Shown: piece by piece, positions 43,973-55,289 of the stretch
How positions within the stretch are numbered: the stretch's first letter is position 1
Layout of the letters: each line of letters starts with the position of its first letter
NCBI GenBank assembly: GCA_011109175.1
Contig: RDEW01000022.1
Coordinates: 766,273-830,272 of the forward strand
From: Dicyema japonicum
Lineage: Eukaryota; Dicyemida; Rhombozoa; Dicyemidae
Reading direction: 5' to 3'
DNA length: 64,000 nucleotides
The notes under the pieces: model-generated
What the model saw: only the letters and a program-made list of their open reading frames with translations
What the model was told of the DNA's origin: nothing
Database searches by the model: none
Program-made: the position numbers and the translations under genes

Positions 43973-45136
43973 ATGTATGATGCAGTCACTATTTTAGACA
44001 ACAACAAGGATTCCTCAACCTCAGTGCATTTGGCACGTAATAAACACACCAAAATGTATTGCACCATCAAAATCAAAAAGCTTCCTTCCCTCGAGGATTC
44101 AGATATCTCTAATCTCCTGGTATGCGGTAAACTAACTTACCAGAATGAACTGAAAATAATGCAGTTTTGTCGACATCAAAATGTCATAAACTGCCTTCAC
44201 TCTTTCGTCTATTCTCATTCTGTTTGCTTTATCACTCCTGCCATGACTTATGGTACATTTGACTCTTCATTTGAGGCTCCGCTTGGGATCTGGTACAGTC
44301 TCACTTTTGTTACGGGCTTCCTCACCATTTCATATATTGGATCATCTACTCCGTTCTTTCAGGGCTAGAATATCTCCACCAAAACTCAATAACACACAGG
44401 TTACCTTTATTGCTATTTCAGAACCCTTTCCTCCTCCCATATTCTTATAAACAAATCAGGAGTCGTCAGAATTAGTGGACTGTCAAGTTGCTATTCGGAA
44501 GGTGAACCAATCCACTCATATCCCCGGTCTTTGACTGAATTCATCACACTGCATGCCCCAGAGGTACTTAAACAGGTGTACTTGTGCCATCAAACTAGAA
44601 TCTTTTAGGCTATTCCAGTAAATGCGATATTTACAGTCTTGGCATAACAATATGTGAGTTGATTAACGGATTCTCACCCTACAGCACACTGGATCCGACC
44701 AAAGTGCGATTTTGTTTTACTTAAGATATTTCTGCTTAAACTTTACGGGGAGAAGATAGTACCATGCATGCACAACAACTTCATAGAGTACGCAGACTGT
44801 ATTCATGTTTGACTATTTCAGTGATCGACAGGATATTCAAAGGAAAGGACATTGAACGGACGTATTCGGTGTACAGACGTCGTGTTGTGGAGACGAAACT
44901 GATGGGTTTCATTGACAAATGCCAAACTTACGAACCAGACGAACGGTTCTGTATCCTTTAACCTCAGGCCTTCCGCAACTCAGTTACTGCAGTATCCCCT
45001 GATCAGACAGGCCAGAAAAATGGGGGACTTGATTTCCAAGAAGATTCGTTCTATTTTATTCCCAATTGTACCGATAACCCGTTTGTGGTGTAATATAAAC
45101 TCAGATACCCCTGACATGGAGTCCACTGTAGAATAA
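43973..45136 (+). CDS. STRADA: STRAD-like pseudokinase
   Basis: Seven exons joined over introns 44253-44275, 44400-44421, 44576-44598, 44704-44725, 44799-44821 and 44946-44967 (all 22-23 nt) give 342 residues. The lobe order is kinase-like: VHLARNKHTKMYCTIKIKKL, ITPAMTYGSAWDLVQSHF, LSGLEYLHQNSITHR then SSSHILINKSGVVRISGLSS, APEVLKQNLLGYSSKCDIYS, LGITICELINGFSPYS, FIDKCQTYEPDERPSATQLL. The HRD Asp and the DFG motif are replaced (HRTLSSSHIL, ISGLSS), as in STRAD, so catalysis is not expected. In animals STRAD binds and activates the LKB1 kinase with MO25. A short Ser/Asn C-terminus follows. The gene ends 38 bp from the end of AIF on the other strand. Confidence 0.88.
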
Positions 45137-45174
45137 AATAACGTTTATAATTTTTAATCGCAAAATTGATTTTG

Positions 45175-46803
45175 TTATTTTTCTGGCTGATCTTGGTTGT
45201 GCAGGTCCAATAACTTGACGGCGGAGAGAATGTCCTCTGATTTGATCCCCGTGGCCACAAGTTGGCGAAAAACTTGAGACTTGGTAGTTTTGGAAGGGTT
45301 CCATAGACAGAATCCCAGAACAACGTCGTTTTCTAGGTAAAAGACTACTCCCCGTCTTTCACTGAGAGGCTTGGAAAAGTTCTGGTCGAATACTGAGACN
45401 GAGGATGTCCTCTGATTTGATCCCCGTGGCCACAAGTTGGCGAAAAACTTGAGACTTGGTAGTTTTGGAAGGGTTCCATAGACAGAATCCCAAAACAACG
45501 TCGTTTTCTAGGTAAAAGACTACTCCCCGTCTTTCACTGAGAGGCTTGGAAAAGTTCTGGTCGAATACTGAGACTGTTTGAAGGCTAGAATCCACAACTC
45601 CGCATCCCTCCAGTTCTACGGGGCCGATGTAAGTCCATAGCATTGGGATGACGTCATTCATTCTATCCCCACCTGTCATGTTTATCCCCGCTATTCTCCC
45701 CGACATGAAAGCGTTATCATACCCTATAAGAGACCGTTTTCCAAGGTAAGGACTGTCCACCAAAGTCAGATCCCCAGCTGCCCAGACATTGGGGGCTACT
45801 CTCAAATACTCATCAGTTGGAACTTTACCATTCTTCAATACTAAGGGAAAAAATATGTCTTTTGGTTCTCTCTTGGACTTTATGTCTAAGAAAATGTCCC
45901 CTTTGACCTCCTTATCCTTCCCCACGTGCACTTTCACTTTTCCTTTGATATTTTCAAAGGTAATATCTCCTCCGTCGTCAATTATCACGTTCATTCCGTA
46001 GTTTAAGAGTTCAACCTCCGCAATTTCGGCAAGATTATGTGGAATTATGGAAGACAGAAGTAATTCATCTTTTCTGCGGATCAAAGTAAGGTTGAATTCA
46101 CGTCCTGGGTGAGTCTGAAGGATTGAAATTATCTGAGCCACCAGAGGAGAATCCCCCCGAATAATAATATCAGTTGAGTTCCCCAATACCCCAAAAACAT
46201 GCACGAAATCATCAAAAGTGGACAAATCGTGTCTTTTTGAAGAAGAAGAAGAAACCAAAGCAGTTGGAGAAATAAAGCAGCGATCAAAAACAACAGAGTC
46301 ACTCCCAAACTTAGCGATACCACGTGCCAAGTCAAGTTTTTCTACCGTCAAGTTTCTGGCCATAAATAGAGCCCCAGTGTCAACATTGGAGTATTCTGAG
46401 ACATCCAAATAAAAATTGGGAGTCTCAAAGAAAACTTTTTTGAAGGTCGAGTAGAGCTGGTCTTTCAATTGAAAAGTAACGTCCTTTCCGACGTCGGCAA
46501 ACTCTCTGGGAAAAGTCTCTCTTATATATGGAGGATGATCACCCTGGCAGACAATGACAACCTGGTATTAAAAAGAAATAGCACCTTAGATGAAACATCA
46601 CGAGCCCGGATAGCTTGAGCTGCAGAGAAAACCTCTGGTGTGTCCCCAATTAGCAAATACTGCACGTGTGGTGGTAGAATTCTTTCTATTGGTAAATCTC
46701 TCTGTATATGTGAGTGGTAGTAGTATGCTGAAGAAGCGCCAAGAATTACAGAAATACTCCCGGAGAAGATTCTTGGTAATAGCTTGGCAAAAATACGAGG
46801 CAT
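45175..46803 (-). CDS. AIFM1: Apoptosis-inducing factor-like flavoprotein, eroded nucleotide-binding motifs
   Basis: ATG 46803 starts a basic/hydrophobic mitochondrial-type N-terminus (MPRIFAKLLPRIFSGS, then a membrane segment). One intron, 46562-46584 (23 nt), joins AAQAIRARDVSSK to VVIVCQGDHPPYIRETFPRE. The C-terminal half is clearly AIF: LKNGKVPTDEYLRVAPNVWA, AGDLTLVDSPYLGKRSLIGY, AFMSGRIAGINMTGG, GPVELEGCGVVDSSLQTVSV, LGFCLWN. The first FAD-binding box reads LLIGDTPEVFSAA instead of the usual GGGTAA type, and the NAD box is IIIRGDSPLVAQI, so cofactor binding is questionable. A 175-base duplication around the N at 45400 is an assembly artefact; without it the protein is about 476 residues. 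AIF supports respiratory-complex assembly in the intermembrane space and can act in cell death. Confidence 0.85.
45226..45600. other. Contig-join artefact inside AIF
   Basis: About 170 bases before the N at 45400 are repeated, offset by 175, right after it. The duplicated piece is the 3' coding part of AIF. Similar single N characters stand at 41569, 42101, 53496, 54230, 54547, 59826, 61249 and 63726. Confidence 0.75.
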
Positions 46804-47119
46804 GCACGCCAAATTTAAAAAATAAGTTATTCCAATTATTCATTAAAATATCTTTTTTTTAATTTTATTTTTCAAATTTTAAATTTTAAAAGTGTTCTAC
46901 GTATTATAATTTTTAAATAATGAAATTTTACGTTTATATTATGTATGTTGTTTGATTAGATCAGGCAGAGTAGTGGTTATTACTGTCGATCGTGTCGTGA
47001 CTAGCTATAGATTCGATTTCTTCATCGCTATATGCCTGGTCGAAGTATTCTATTCTTCACTTTGCCCTCTTCAATTTCTGCGAGTTGTCATGCGATCCGC
47101 ATGTCTAAGGAGACTCCCG
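46804..47119. other. Intergenic, upstream of AIF
   Basis: AT-rich; likely holds the AIF promoter but no motif is evident. Confidence 0.35.
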
Positions 47120-47285
47120 ATCAACATCCAGTAAAGATTTATCTCTTACCTACTCCACTGGAGGGTTCTACAATATGGATGGACGTGATGTTTGGAATAG
47201 ATGCATCTCACTCTGACTGTGAGAACTAGGATCAATTAATTAACTGGGGTCTCTTTTCCTTTCTTTTTACACCAGTGATCGTTTT
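47120..47285 (+). mobile_element. SINE1 copy, diverged
   Basis: Keeps CTACTCCACTGGAGGGTTCT and GGATGGACGTGATG, then GGATCAATTAATTAACTGGG and CCAGTGATC at the 3' end, so the hairpin arms here read GATC-A/T-GATC. Confidence 0.5.
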
Positions 47286-47719
47286 GCGAATCGTAAGTCG
47301 CTACAAGTTACACGCAGTTATTGTACGTTCATTCGCACAAGGATGATCGATCGCATGGAAGGTGAAAACATAGACATTATAATCCAATGCATTACGTCAA
47401 TCATTAAGATTAACACGTGTCATCAATAGTCTGCATCATAGAATGCGTCAGACATGCAATTAAATGCAATGATGTAGTTAAGAATATTAATGCTCTTAAA
47501 AATTGAAAAAAACCTAGTTCTAAACGATTTGGAAATATCTCCGAAAAGTTATAGGCTATGGAGCCATTTGGTTTTACATTCCTTGGACGACCTTCCTCAT
47601 GTTCGAAAGAATTTATGTTCTCTAATTAATTATGCAAGGTTTTTTAAGTGAACTCGTTCAAACAAAATCTACTTTTCATTAATAACAATTGCCGCTAAAT
47701 TAACCAAATCTCCGAGGGA
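47286..47719. other. Intergenic, nothing recognised
   Basis: No feature supported. Confidence 0.35.
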
Positions 47720-48330
47720 TTAATATTTACGGATTTTCTTGGCTTCCGCCTGGTCGGCTGCATCTCCAGCGTGGGAGTATGGGAATAACGTCATGCCGTG
47801 CGGCCTCTTCCCGTCGCCTCTGTCTAAGCCCAAAGGTTCCAATTGGGCCGGAAATCCCGCGGCTTTAAAAACTCAAAAAATGATGTCATTGAGGGCTGCG
47901 TGACGCGGGGCTCGACCAGCGCTTCGTCGGCAAGATAGTGGATGTAAGCCTTTCGCATCAACGTCCCCGCCGGAACAGCATTTGTGTCTCTGGCACATGT
48001 CCAGTCCTGTCCTAGGCGCAGTACTGTTTTCCGATCCTCAGGCTGTTTTCGTCAAGGAGGGTCCCCAGATGTGGGCACGGTAGGACTTCGAGCCAGACTC
48101 CATTTCCGTGATTTGCGGCCGAGAAAATCTGTAAATACGAATCCCTCGGAGACCAATACCATTTTACACCCATTGTTGTGGAGACAACTGGAACCACAAG
48201 AAAGAAGACGGACGCCTTTCTCTCCAGCATTGTTAGCAAACTCTCCTCAAAAAGGTTTGAGCCACGGGAGAGTCTCTGGTTGAGACAGAGGCTCGAAATG
48301 GCGATTTTCAGAGGTAACGCCTTCGCCATT
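47720..48330 (-). pseudogene. LINE family B C-terminal fragment
   Basis: The minus strand reads GVWLEVLPCPHLGTLLDENS (48085-48030), then KAAGFPAQLEPLGLDRGDGK and RPHGMTLFPYSHAGDAADQA (47850-47760), matching the finger-to-nuclease region of family B. The Cys/His finger itself is missing and the nuclease RPD box has become RPH. Confidence 0.65.
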
Positions 48331-48533
48331 TTGTCGTCCTAGTTATTTATAATTTTAAAAATAAATTCTCTTAAAAAAATTAATTAAATTATTAAACCTA
48401 AAAATTAATGAAAATTTTATGAAAACGAGTACTTATTTTTAAAGTTATTAATTTATTGTTGATTAAAATAATAATAATAAATAATCAAAATCAATAATTT
48501 TTTGAAATTATTGACGACGTGAGGATTAACTAA

Positions 48534-49200
48534 ATGGAGATTAACGAAAAGAACGTAGTTAATCTAATAAATAAATCATTGGAAAATCCTTTAATAAGTC
48601 GTTATTTTTCAGGTAAGTCTTGTGGATTCATTAGGCACTCATAAATTGCTTGAATAAGTACAATCTAAAAGTAGACCTCGTAGGCACAGAAATCGACAAA
48701 AAAGTCAATACCTTGGACCCCAACAAAATCCTAAAAGCCCTCTTTGTCTGGCATAGTATCATCATCAACTGCAGAAACAAAGTATTCCCCCTTTTATATT
48801 TGAGGATTTTCTAAACCGCTTCTATGCAAATAGAACTGCCAAGATTCGGCAACTCAGGTCCTCCTGTGAACTCATAGCCAATTCTTCTATCTGTGAGAAC
48901 AGTGATGACCTTATTCTGCACTATTTGAAGTTTCTGGAACTCAGATCAAGCCACGTTTATGAGGAAGTTGTTAACAATTTTATGACTATTCAGGTTCCCC
49001 CCATTTCATTAATTCAGGGGAAACTTGAAAAGATTACCACGATTGGAGAGATAATGACGTGTTTACTGGAATTGGTTGTTTTTCTGGTTAATCCAGATCA
49101 AATACTCGAATAGAGACTCATCACTCGCGACCATTGCACTCAAGGAACTGAACCAAGTTACCCACGTGTATTCCAGGGAGATTAAGCTCCTGCATAGTTG
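48534..49200 (+). pseudogene. Unrecognised spliced gene, probably decayed
   Basis: ATG 48534 starts MEINEKNVVNLINKSLENPL followed by a 22-nt GT-AG intron (48616-48637). Further frames read NLKVDLVGTEIDKKVNTLDP, NKILKALFVWHSIIINCRNK, FEDFLNRFYANRTAKIRQLR, HYLKFLELRSSHVYEEVVNN, GKLEKITTIGEIMTCLLELV and LATIALKELNQVTHVYSREI. They are helical and clearly coding-like, but three one-base shifts (about 48655, 48792, 49113) separate them. I do not recognise the family. Confidence 0.35.
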
Positions 49201-50149
49201 TGGTACGAACTAAGGTGTAGAAAATCTCGAGTCTGTCCCCAATTTGTCCCTTAGACCAATTTTTTCGGCTATCCTCACATATGAAGAGCATGTGGTATCA
49301 CTAAACCACCTCAGGGGTAGAAACACGCGGGTAGAATGTAGGCTGGAGTCCTGTTTCGCTGTATTTAGGGGGTAGTCAATCCTAGAACAAGGATGAGGTC
49401 AAGAGGACGGCTCAATTGGTCACCAAGAATGAGACTTTGCTGTTTGTTTGTGAATTTAGTAATTTAGACGCAACAGTTCTCTCCTTTTTAATCTGAGGAC
49501 TTCGAATGGGCAAGTTCTGGTTGACCATCAACTTGGTTTGCTACGAAAGATGGTATTTTTGTAGTTATTTTGTCAGACTCGAGGTTTTTCCAATACCGGT
49601 TGTGGTGTGTAATGACTCGTAGGTCCAACCTTATTCAGTTTGTCATTCTCAGAGCGATCTGTTGAATGTGGAGACCTTGATACTCTGTTTGGTTGTGGTT
49701 GGCAAATATTTGTAGGGACTATTAATGATGGGAGAAGAAATGATGATTTAATCTATTTTGATTGACTTATTAAAATAATATTGACATTAACTAGCTTTCT
49801 GTTCTTACCAACTTGTACGAGACCAGCAGTTATTAATAAACATGCTAATACGAGGTAATTGTCTATGTGGCGACAATTGGATGTTAGTTTTACTCGAACA
49901 GCTAAGAATCACAAATATTCGTCTATCAATTGGTTCTAACATCAGGGAAGTAGCACTGGGTGATGGAGACTACTGAGCGAGCACAAAACTTGATTGGCTC
50001 CTTTTAATACTCACAGGGGATTCCGAACATAACCTCGGGTCTTATAAAAACGGTATATTCCTGAACATAAACAAATCCACTGAATTATTGATTTTCAATG
50101 GCATTTTGAGTCAACACAGCGAGTGGAATAAACTGCATTTGCTAAGTCA
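49201..50149. other. Intergenic, nothing recognised
   Basis: Weak LINE-like frame at 50040-50100; otherwise no feature could be supported in this kilobase. Confidence 0.35.
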
Positions 50150-50530
50150 GCATATTTCTCGACAATATTTAGAATTTCATAGCGGCCGAGCAGGCTCTAT
50201 AGTTACTCTTTAGTAGGTTGCTAGGAGCGGATGTGTCAATGCAAGTGACGCACCGAATCAGAGGTATCACGGCTTTAAATGAGAAGAGCATAGAAAAGTG
50301 TCCGGCAGTTAGTCTGAAAACTTCGTTCAGGGCCTTGTGTCTGTGAGATTTGCTCACACTCTTCTTACAGGCGAGTGGATGCAAGACAAAGGATTCAATT
50401 TTCTCGACATCGGCATGGATGCGGCAGATAGATTTTCAATCTGGATCTTAATGAGATCCCAAAATGAACGAATTCATTATCCAGAAAGGTACTTAAAACT
50501 CCACTTGAAATGGCGTTGAGCCAAGTTCTA
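50150..50530 (-). pseudogene. LINE family B finger/nuclease fragment
   Basis: The minus strand reads SRKLNPLSCIHSPV in one frame and MHPLACKKSVSKSHRHKALN then CVTCIDTSAPSNLL in the next, matching HPLSC-x-RH-x-ALN and WDATCVDT-SNL of family B. The nuclease PD box lies in a deletion. Confidence 0.5.
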
Positions 50531-50899
50531 CATTCGGAAGATGCTCCCGACAACAAAAGAGCTCAGCGGTGTTGGTTAGATGACTCCAGTAAATCCTTTG
50601 TAGAGCTTTCCCAATCGCACATTGATTGGTCCGATATAATGCTTCTCAGAAGAAATGCTTATTGTAAGTGAAATTTTTAAAGATGTCATAACGTCTGAAA
50701 ACTTGTTTCAAAGTGGAATCAACACCTTCGAATCACGGGTAATAATATCTTGGGGTCATCCATGAACTCACTTTCGAATTACGAAAGACAATATCTAGGG
50801 ACGGGTGGCTAAGTTTGGTGACTCGATTGCAGAGGTCCGTGAAGGTCTCCTTGTTACGCTCCAGAAGAAAAAGGGATTAAGTAGTCTCCGAAGAGTAAG

Positions 50900-51160
50900 A
50901 ATGATAGTAGACTACTGGTTCACCATTTGGAAGATATTTGGGGATCTTTCCATACACGCTTCCGTAGAATGTTGAATACGTTCTTTATGTCCAAATTGAA
51001 AAGTCCTTGGGAATCTGCCGCGGTTTTGGAATATTAGACTTCTCATCCGAGACGTAATCCGACTCCTACTTGAAGAAAGCTTAAGAATTGTTTTACAAGA
51101 AGAATAAAATATCGGGGGGCAATCTTGGCAGCCTCCAGAAAACAAAGTCGACCTCAATTG
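50900..51160 (-). pseudogene. LINE family B RT fragment
   Basis: GLFNLDIKNVFNILRKRVWK then DPQIFSKW aligns with VLFKLDLRNAFNSVRRDTVL of the copy at 31650. It retains the first catalytic Asp but nothing beyond. Confidence 0.4.
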
Positions 51161-51559
51161 AACTCACTTCAAATCTCCTTTTATCGAAGGCAATCAGGTT
51201 GGCAAAAACAGTGGCTGAACATTTCAGGATGTTTTCCAGACAAATCTGGTTCATAAGTAAGGTAATTGATTCTATAAGGTTAAGTTCTGAATCTCCAAAG
51301 GACAAAAAAGTCAGGTCTTTTAAATCACCAAATCTCATTCCGTCAAGGACTCAGAGTTAGTTTGTGAAATATCCAATAAGCAATAGAAAAAATCGTTGGC
51401 AAGTATCTAGTCCCCCAATCTTGTTAATTGACAACTCATTGAAAGCGGCAGTCATATCAGGCAGTTCCTTGAACAAAATCCTTCTCAAATACGTTAAAAT
51501 CTGCTCAAAATATGAGATGGTGCCATGCCAAACGAAAGGCTAATGCAGAATCCCCATCC
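51161..51559. other. Probable decayed LINE sequence
   Basis: Open frames on both strands (51088-51360) without diagnostic motifs. Confidence 0.25.
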
Positions 51560-51645
51560 GTCTTGTCCATCCCCTTGTCGGTTAGTGATCACATAGTTAA
51601 GACTCTCTTTCCCTCCCTTTAACTCGGTGATCCTGGGGCGATAAA
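51560..51645 (+). mobile_element. LINE 3' hairpin tail
   Basis: CTTGTCCATCCCCTTGTCGG leads into TTAGTGATCACATAGTTAAG, a U/C-rich loop, and GGTGATCCTGGGGCGATAAA. GATCAC (51587-51592) and GTGATC (51627-51632) can pair. Same LINE end as 35400-35485. Confidence 0.5.
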
Positions 51646-51787
51646 TAAGACTGCACTACAATAGTTTTTGCTATACATGATGACCACTTAAGGGTAAATA
51701 CGGCAACACTACTAAGCACAGCCACGTGGATGGAATTCTCCAAAAAGATACAGCCACACGGAAGAAGTGATCAAATCACCATTAAAA

Positions 51788-52375
51788 TTATATAATTAAA
51801 TAACTTTCGGCGGTTAAAAATAAAATAATCATAACAGTTATGAGCAAACAGCCACCACCCAATGAGGCACCACCAGAACAACCAACAACGTTGTAGTACT
51901 TACTTTTCACGCGGTATTTATTTCCATAGACTCCGTAGATTTTGTGTTCCAGACGAGCAGGTCTAGCCCATGTGTTAGATTTATTGTATGAATAACTCTG
52001 ATAATATTCTCCAGGCCTTGTCCACGTGTTCGGTCTACAGTATGGAGAATATTCTCTGCGACGGACAAATTTTGAGGTTCCGTTACTCCTTCGATAAGGA
52101 GGGTGAACTGCTGAAAGATGTGAGTCGTACTCGTGCCTGGTCTCCTCGTATATGAGTGTGTCGTAGGCAGCTTTCAATTTAATGAATTTACCAGAGTCCG
52201 TTGAGAGCCCTGATTGAATATCTGGATGATAGAGCTTGCTCTTCCTTATGTAGGCCATTCTTATTTCCTCCTTTTTGGCGGATCTTTCCACCCCCAACAC
52301 TTTATAATGACAACAAAATGTTCTTTCGATTGTTATTGAAAGTTGAATTAAATTTTCAAAAATCATCAAACACAT
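51788..52375 (-). CDS. DnaJ-domain membrane protein (DNAJC30-like)
   Basis: An intronless 195-codon frame. Residues about 24-88 are a J domain: HYKVLGVERSAKKEEIRMAY, then LYHPDIQSG with the HPD motif that stimulates Hsp70 ATPase, and FIKLKAAYDTLIYEETRHEY. Residues 90-155 are Tyr/Arg/Asn-rich and low in complexity. Residues 165-190 form a Gly-rich start and a single hydrophobic segment GGGCLLITVMIILFLTAESY. J domain near the N-terminus plus one C-terminal membrane anchor is the layout of DNAJC30-type mitochondrial proteins; other anchored DnaJ proteins remain possible. The nearest upstream ATGs are at residues 1 and 4. Stop TAA. Confidence 0.75.
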   Translation of the reverse strand: MCLMIFENLIQLSITIERTFCCHYKVLGVERSAKKEEIRMAYIRKSKLYHPDIQSGLSTDSGKFIKLKAAYDTLIYEETRHEYDSHLSAVHPPYRRSNGTSKFVRRREYSPYCRPNTWTRPGEYYQSYSYNKSNTWARPARLEHKIYGVYGNKYRVKSKYYNVVGCSGGASLGGGCLLITVMIILFLTAESYLII

Positions 52376-52445
52376 AAACTTTTAATTTAAATTAAATATA
52401 TAATTTTTTTAATTAAATATTAATTCATAATTCATATTTTAATAA

Positions 52446-52765
52446 GCCGCATGGCGCCATGTTGTGCTTCGTGGCTAATTGGTTGAAGTTCTGTATGATC
52501 GTCTGTTCCTCCTCTCTCTTCCTATTAGAGTGCCGTCATGTGTACCACCTGTCTAGGTGACGCCCAGTGCCAGGCCGGCACGAAAAAGGATCATTTGCTC
52601 TCCCCCAATCCACTGGAGGGGTTTCCATAACTGCATGTAATGGACGTCCTACCTTTTATGCTGATTCCGGATGGACTCTGTTTCTGTAGAAGTGGAAACT
52701 GGATACACTTAATTAGTTGTTTACTTTAACTTCTCTCTCAGTGTATCCGGGGTTAATAAATAATT
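52446..52765 (+). mobile_element. SINE1 reference copy
   Basis: The clearest copy. It starts about GCCGCATGGCGCCATG (52446), has TGGCTAATTGG at 52472-52482 that fits a Pol III box A, a middle module with GTGACGCCCAGTGCC, the core ATCCACTGGAGGGGTTTCC, and ends in the hairpin GGATACAC (52701-52708)/GTGTATCC (52741-52748) followed by GGGGTTAATAAATAATTAAA. No clear box B. Confidence 0.75.
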
Positions 52766-53039
52766 AAATATAAAAGTCCGTTTCTCTAGATCAGCGGTGA
52801 AACCACCTTAACCTTTAAACATCATCTCAGTAGTATGGAAGGCAGGAAACCATTTAGTCTTGAACTCTATCTACAAGCATTTCGTCGAAGCATGCATATA
52901 TGTGTGCTTCCTGGGGTTCGTTTATCTCTTGACAAATTCCATGAAAATCGAAGCTAGCCAAAAAGGGCTTCTAAGATTACTTTGAGGAGTGTCTGAGATT
53001 CTTGTGGATTTTATGATCCTTTAATAGGATTTTACTTTC

Positions 53040-53190
53040 TTGCAACGAGTGCCGGGAAAGAGTCCTGATGGATCCTAGTTAGAATCCAGCTGCTGTACAT
53101 TTCGGTTGAAGGTTCCACGAATATGCGATGCTTTGGCTTGACGGGTGACGCCTTCATCAGTGAATATTTCACTGGGGATCGTCTATAAAG
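53040..53190 (+). mobile_element. SINE2 copy
   Basis: CTAGTTAGAATCCAGC (decayed tRNA-like B box), then CATTTCGGTTGAAGGTTCCA, ATGCGATGCTTTGGCTTGAC and GGGTGACGCCTTCATCAGTG, matching 55290-55545 in the opposite orientation. Confidence 0.5.
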
Positions 53191-53239
53191 GACATACATG
53201 CAATAAAAAGAAGTGAAGAGTTCTTGGATCTTAAGTTGA

Positions 53240-55060
53240 GTTATTATAAAGTAAAAACTGCAAATTAAGTGATGGAAACCGACTTCTATCCAAACAGTCT
53301 CCCAAAAAATCAGTAGACACAGGGTCATCTCTGAAGATAAGCATCAGATACTTTAGTGCGAGTTTTGAATTCTCGAATAAGATTTCCGATAGTTCCGCCA
53401 ACCTTGCACGTTTTTCCTTCCAACCAAAGGGAATTGGCATACGAGGATTTATCTCGTAAGCAAGCTTTAGAGCGAAATTACGTTTTCTCAAATTTNCACA
53501 GGGTCATCTCTGAAGATAAGCAAGCATCAGATACTTTAGTGCGTTTTTGAATTCTCGAATAAGATTTCCGATAGTTCTGCCAACCTTGCACGTTTTTCCT
53601 TCCAACCAAAGGGAATTGGCATACGAAGATTTATCTCGTAAGCAAGCTTTAGAGCGAAATTACGTTTTCTCAAATTTTTTGAGGAGCGTTCATAGCTTTT
53701 TTCTATCGTATTTTAGTATATCCCATAAAATTACCCCCCTCGTCAATTAGGAGGCCAAGATATTTTATAGTATTCTTCCGTTTTCTTGTAGCGTGTTTTT
53801 AAGTTAGCCAGCGTACACTTTCAGTTATCCTCACCAGACCATACTTCTCATATGCAACTGAAAGTTTTCATTACATTACTCTTCGATATGGTACATGTAC
53901 GTATTCAATCGTTTTCAGATACCAAAGGGTTTAAAGAGACATCATAAAATATGACGTCGGTAAGCCACCCTTCTGAAGATCGCAGAAAAATAGGGAAAGT
54001 CAAACGGTTCTCTTACATGCAGAACATGCACTGAGCGCCACTACAACACCAGGTGAACCTCATGACGGCACGCTACATGTGGACAATTGTCTCCTTGACC
54101 TTACTATGATTAATTGCACAGTAGAGGAGACGGCCAAGATTCTGTCCGCTATCATTCTGAAAGTTGATAAACTATTTATACCTGTCGCCTCTTACAAGAA
54201 GTTCAATTCAAGATTATTATCACAAATTGNTTAATTAGTTAGATTTGACCTATCTTTCCTGGTGGGCTTGGGGTTAAATAAATAAAATTAAAAAAATATG
54301 ACGTCATAAGCGTATATTTTGTATGTGGCTTTTCTGGGGATGGCAGTTCACTCATTACAATGTTGAAAAATAAAGGACTGAGCACTGAACCATGAGTGAC
54401 ATAGTATTAAAAATAACAATTGACTGTCTGTCCGAGAACAAACTTCGTATCCAAAATGAAGTTCCTTTTCAACATCTACTTTCTCAAGACATATAAAAAG
54501 TCATAGATACCACACAGTGTCGAAAGCTTTGGCTATATCAAAGCAGNCTTTCCTGGTGGGCTTGGGGTTAAATAAATAAAATTAAAAAAATATGACGTCA
54601 TAAGCGTATATTCTGTATGTGGCTTTTCTGGGGATGGCAGTTCACTCATTACAATGTTGAAAAATAGAGGACTGAGCACTGAACCATGAGTGACATAGTA
54701 TTAAAAGTAACAATTGACTGTCTGTCCGAGAACAAACTTCGTATCCAAAATGAAGTTCCTTTTCAACATCAAATTTCTCAAGACATATAAGAAGTCATAG
54801 ATACCACACAGTGTCGAAAGCTTTGGCTATATCAAAGCAGACCGTGGTCAAGCATCCTTTAGTTTACAAAGCCTTCATAATCTACGCGTAACACAAACAA
54901 TCTCCCCAAGAGTGATTTTTGCGAAAACCCCACTGAAAGTTTTTTTAATATATCACTATTTTCTATGTGTTCAGTGTCTGCTAAACACAATTTTTTTTAT
55001 AATTTTTGAGATTGTTGGTATAAGGATTATGGGAGACATCCCAAATATTCATAGAGTGCT
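53240..55060 (-). pseudogene. LINE family F reverse transcriptase, spread over contig joins
   Basis: Right to left: NSDILKKLSVGFSQKSLLG (54960), CFDIAKAFDTVWYL (54840), LKRNFILDTKFVLGQTVNC, THGSVLSPLFFNIVMSELPS, EKPHTEYTLMTSYF in place of the YADD block (to 54300), then SNVMKTFSC and EKYGLVRITES (53860), TIKYLGLLIDEG (53750) and RNFALKLAYEIN (53670). N characters at 53496, 54230 and 54547 have duplicated flanks. An unrelated plus-strand LINE piece lies at 54030-54230. Confidence 0.6.
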
Positions 55061-55289
55061 TCCTTGACCAAACGCATAGCCGTCATGTCCTTTCGATGAG
55101 CATTGTCCGCATTTTCAACTTTAGTGACGTAGAGGTAAAGAACTAATTACTTTTTCCAGCTTTTTTTAGAGAACAAATGGTAGACAGACAGTCAACAGCG
55201 GATAGTAACTTGAACGAAAAGAGCCATTAACCTTTCCCCACCACTTGGGGGTTCCCGTAAAAAACAATGGCGTAATTCGCACATTCCGA
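55061..55289. other. Intergenic between LINE F and SINE2
   Basis: Nothing recognised. Confidence 0.35.

Noticed and set aside
45226-45600. Tandem duplication of the AIF 3' coding region
   Set aside because: An N sits between the copies and the same pattern recurs at other Ns, so it is read as a contig-join artefact.
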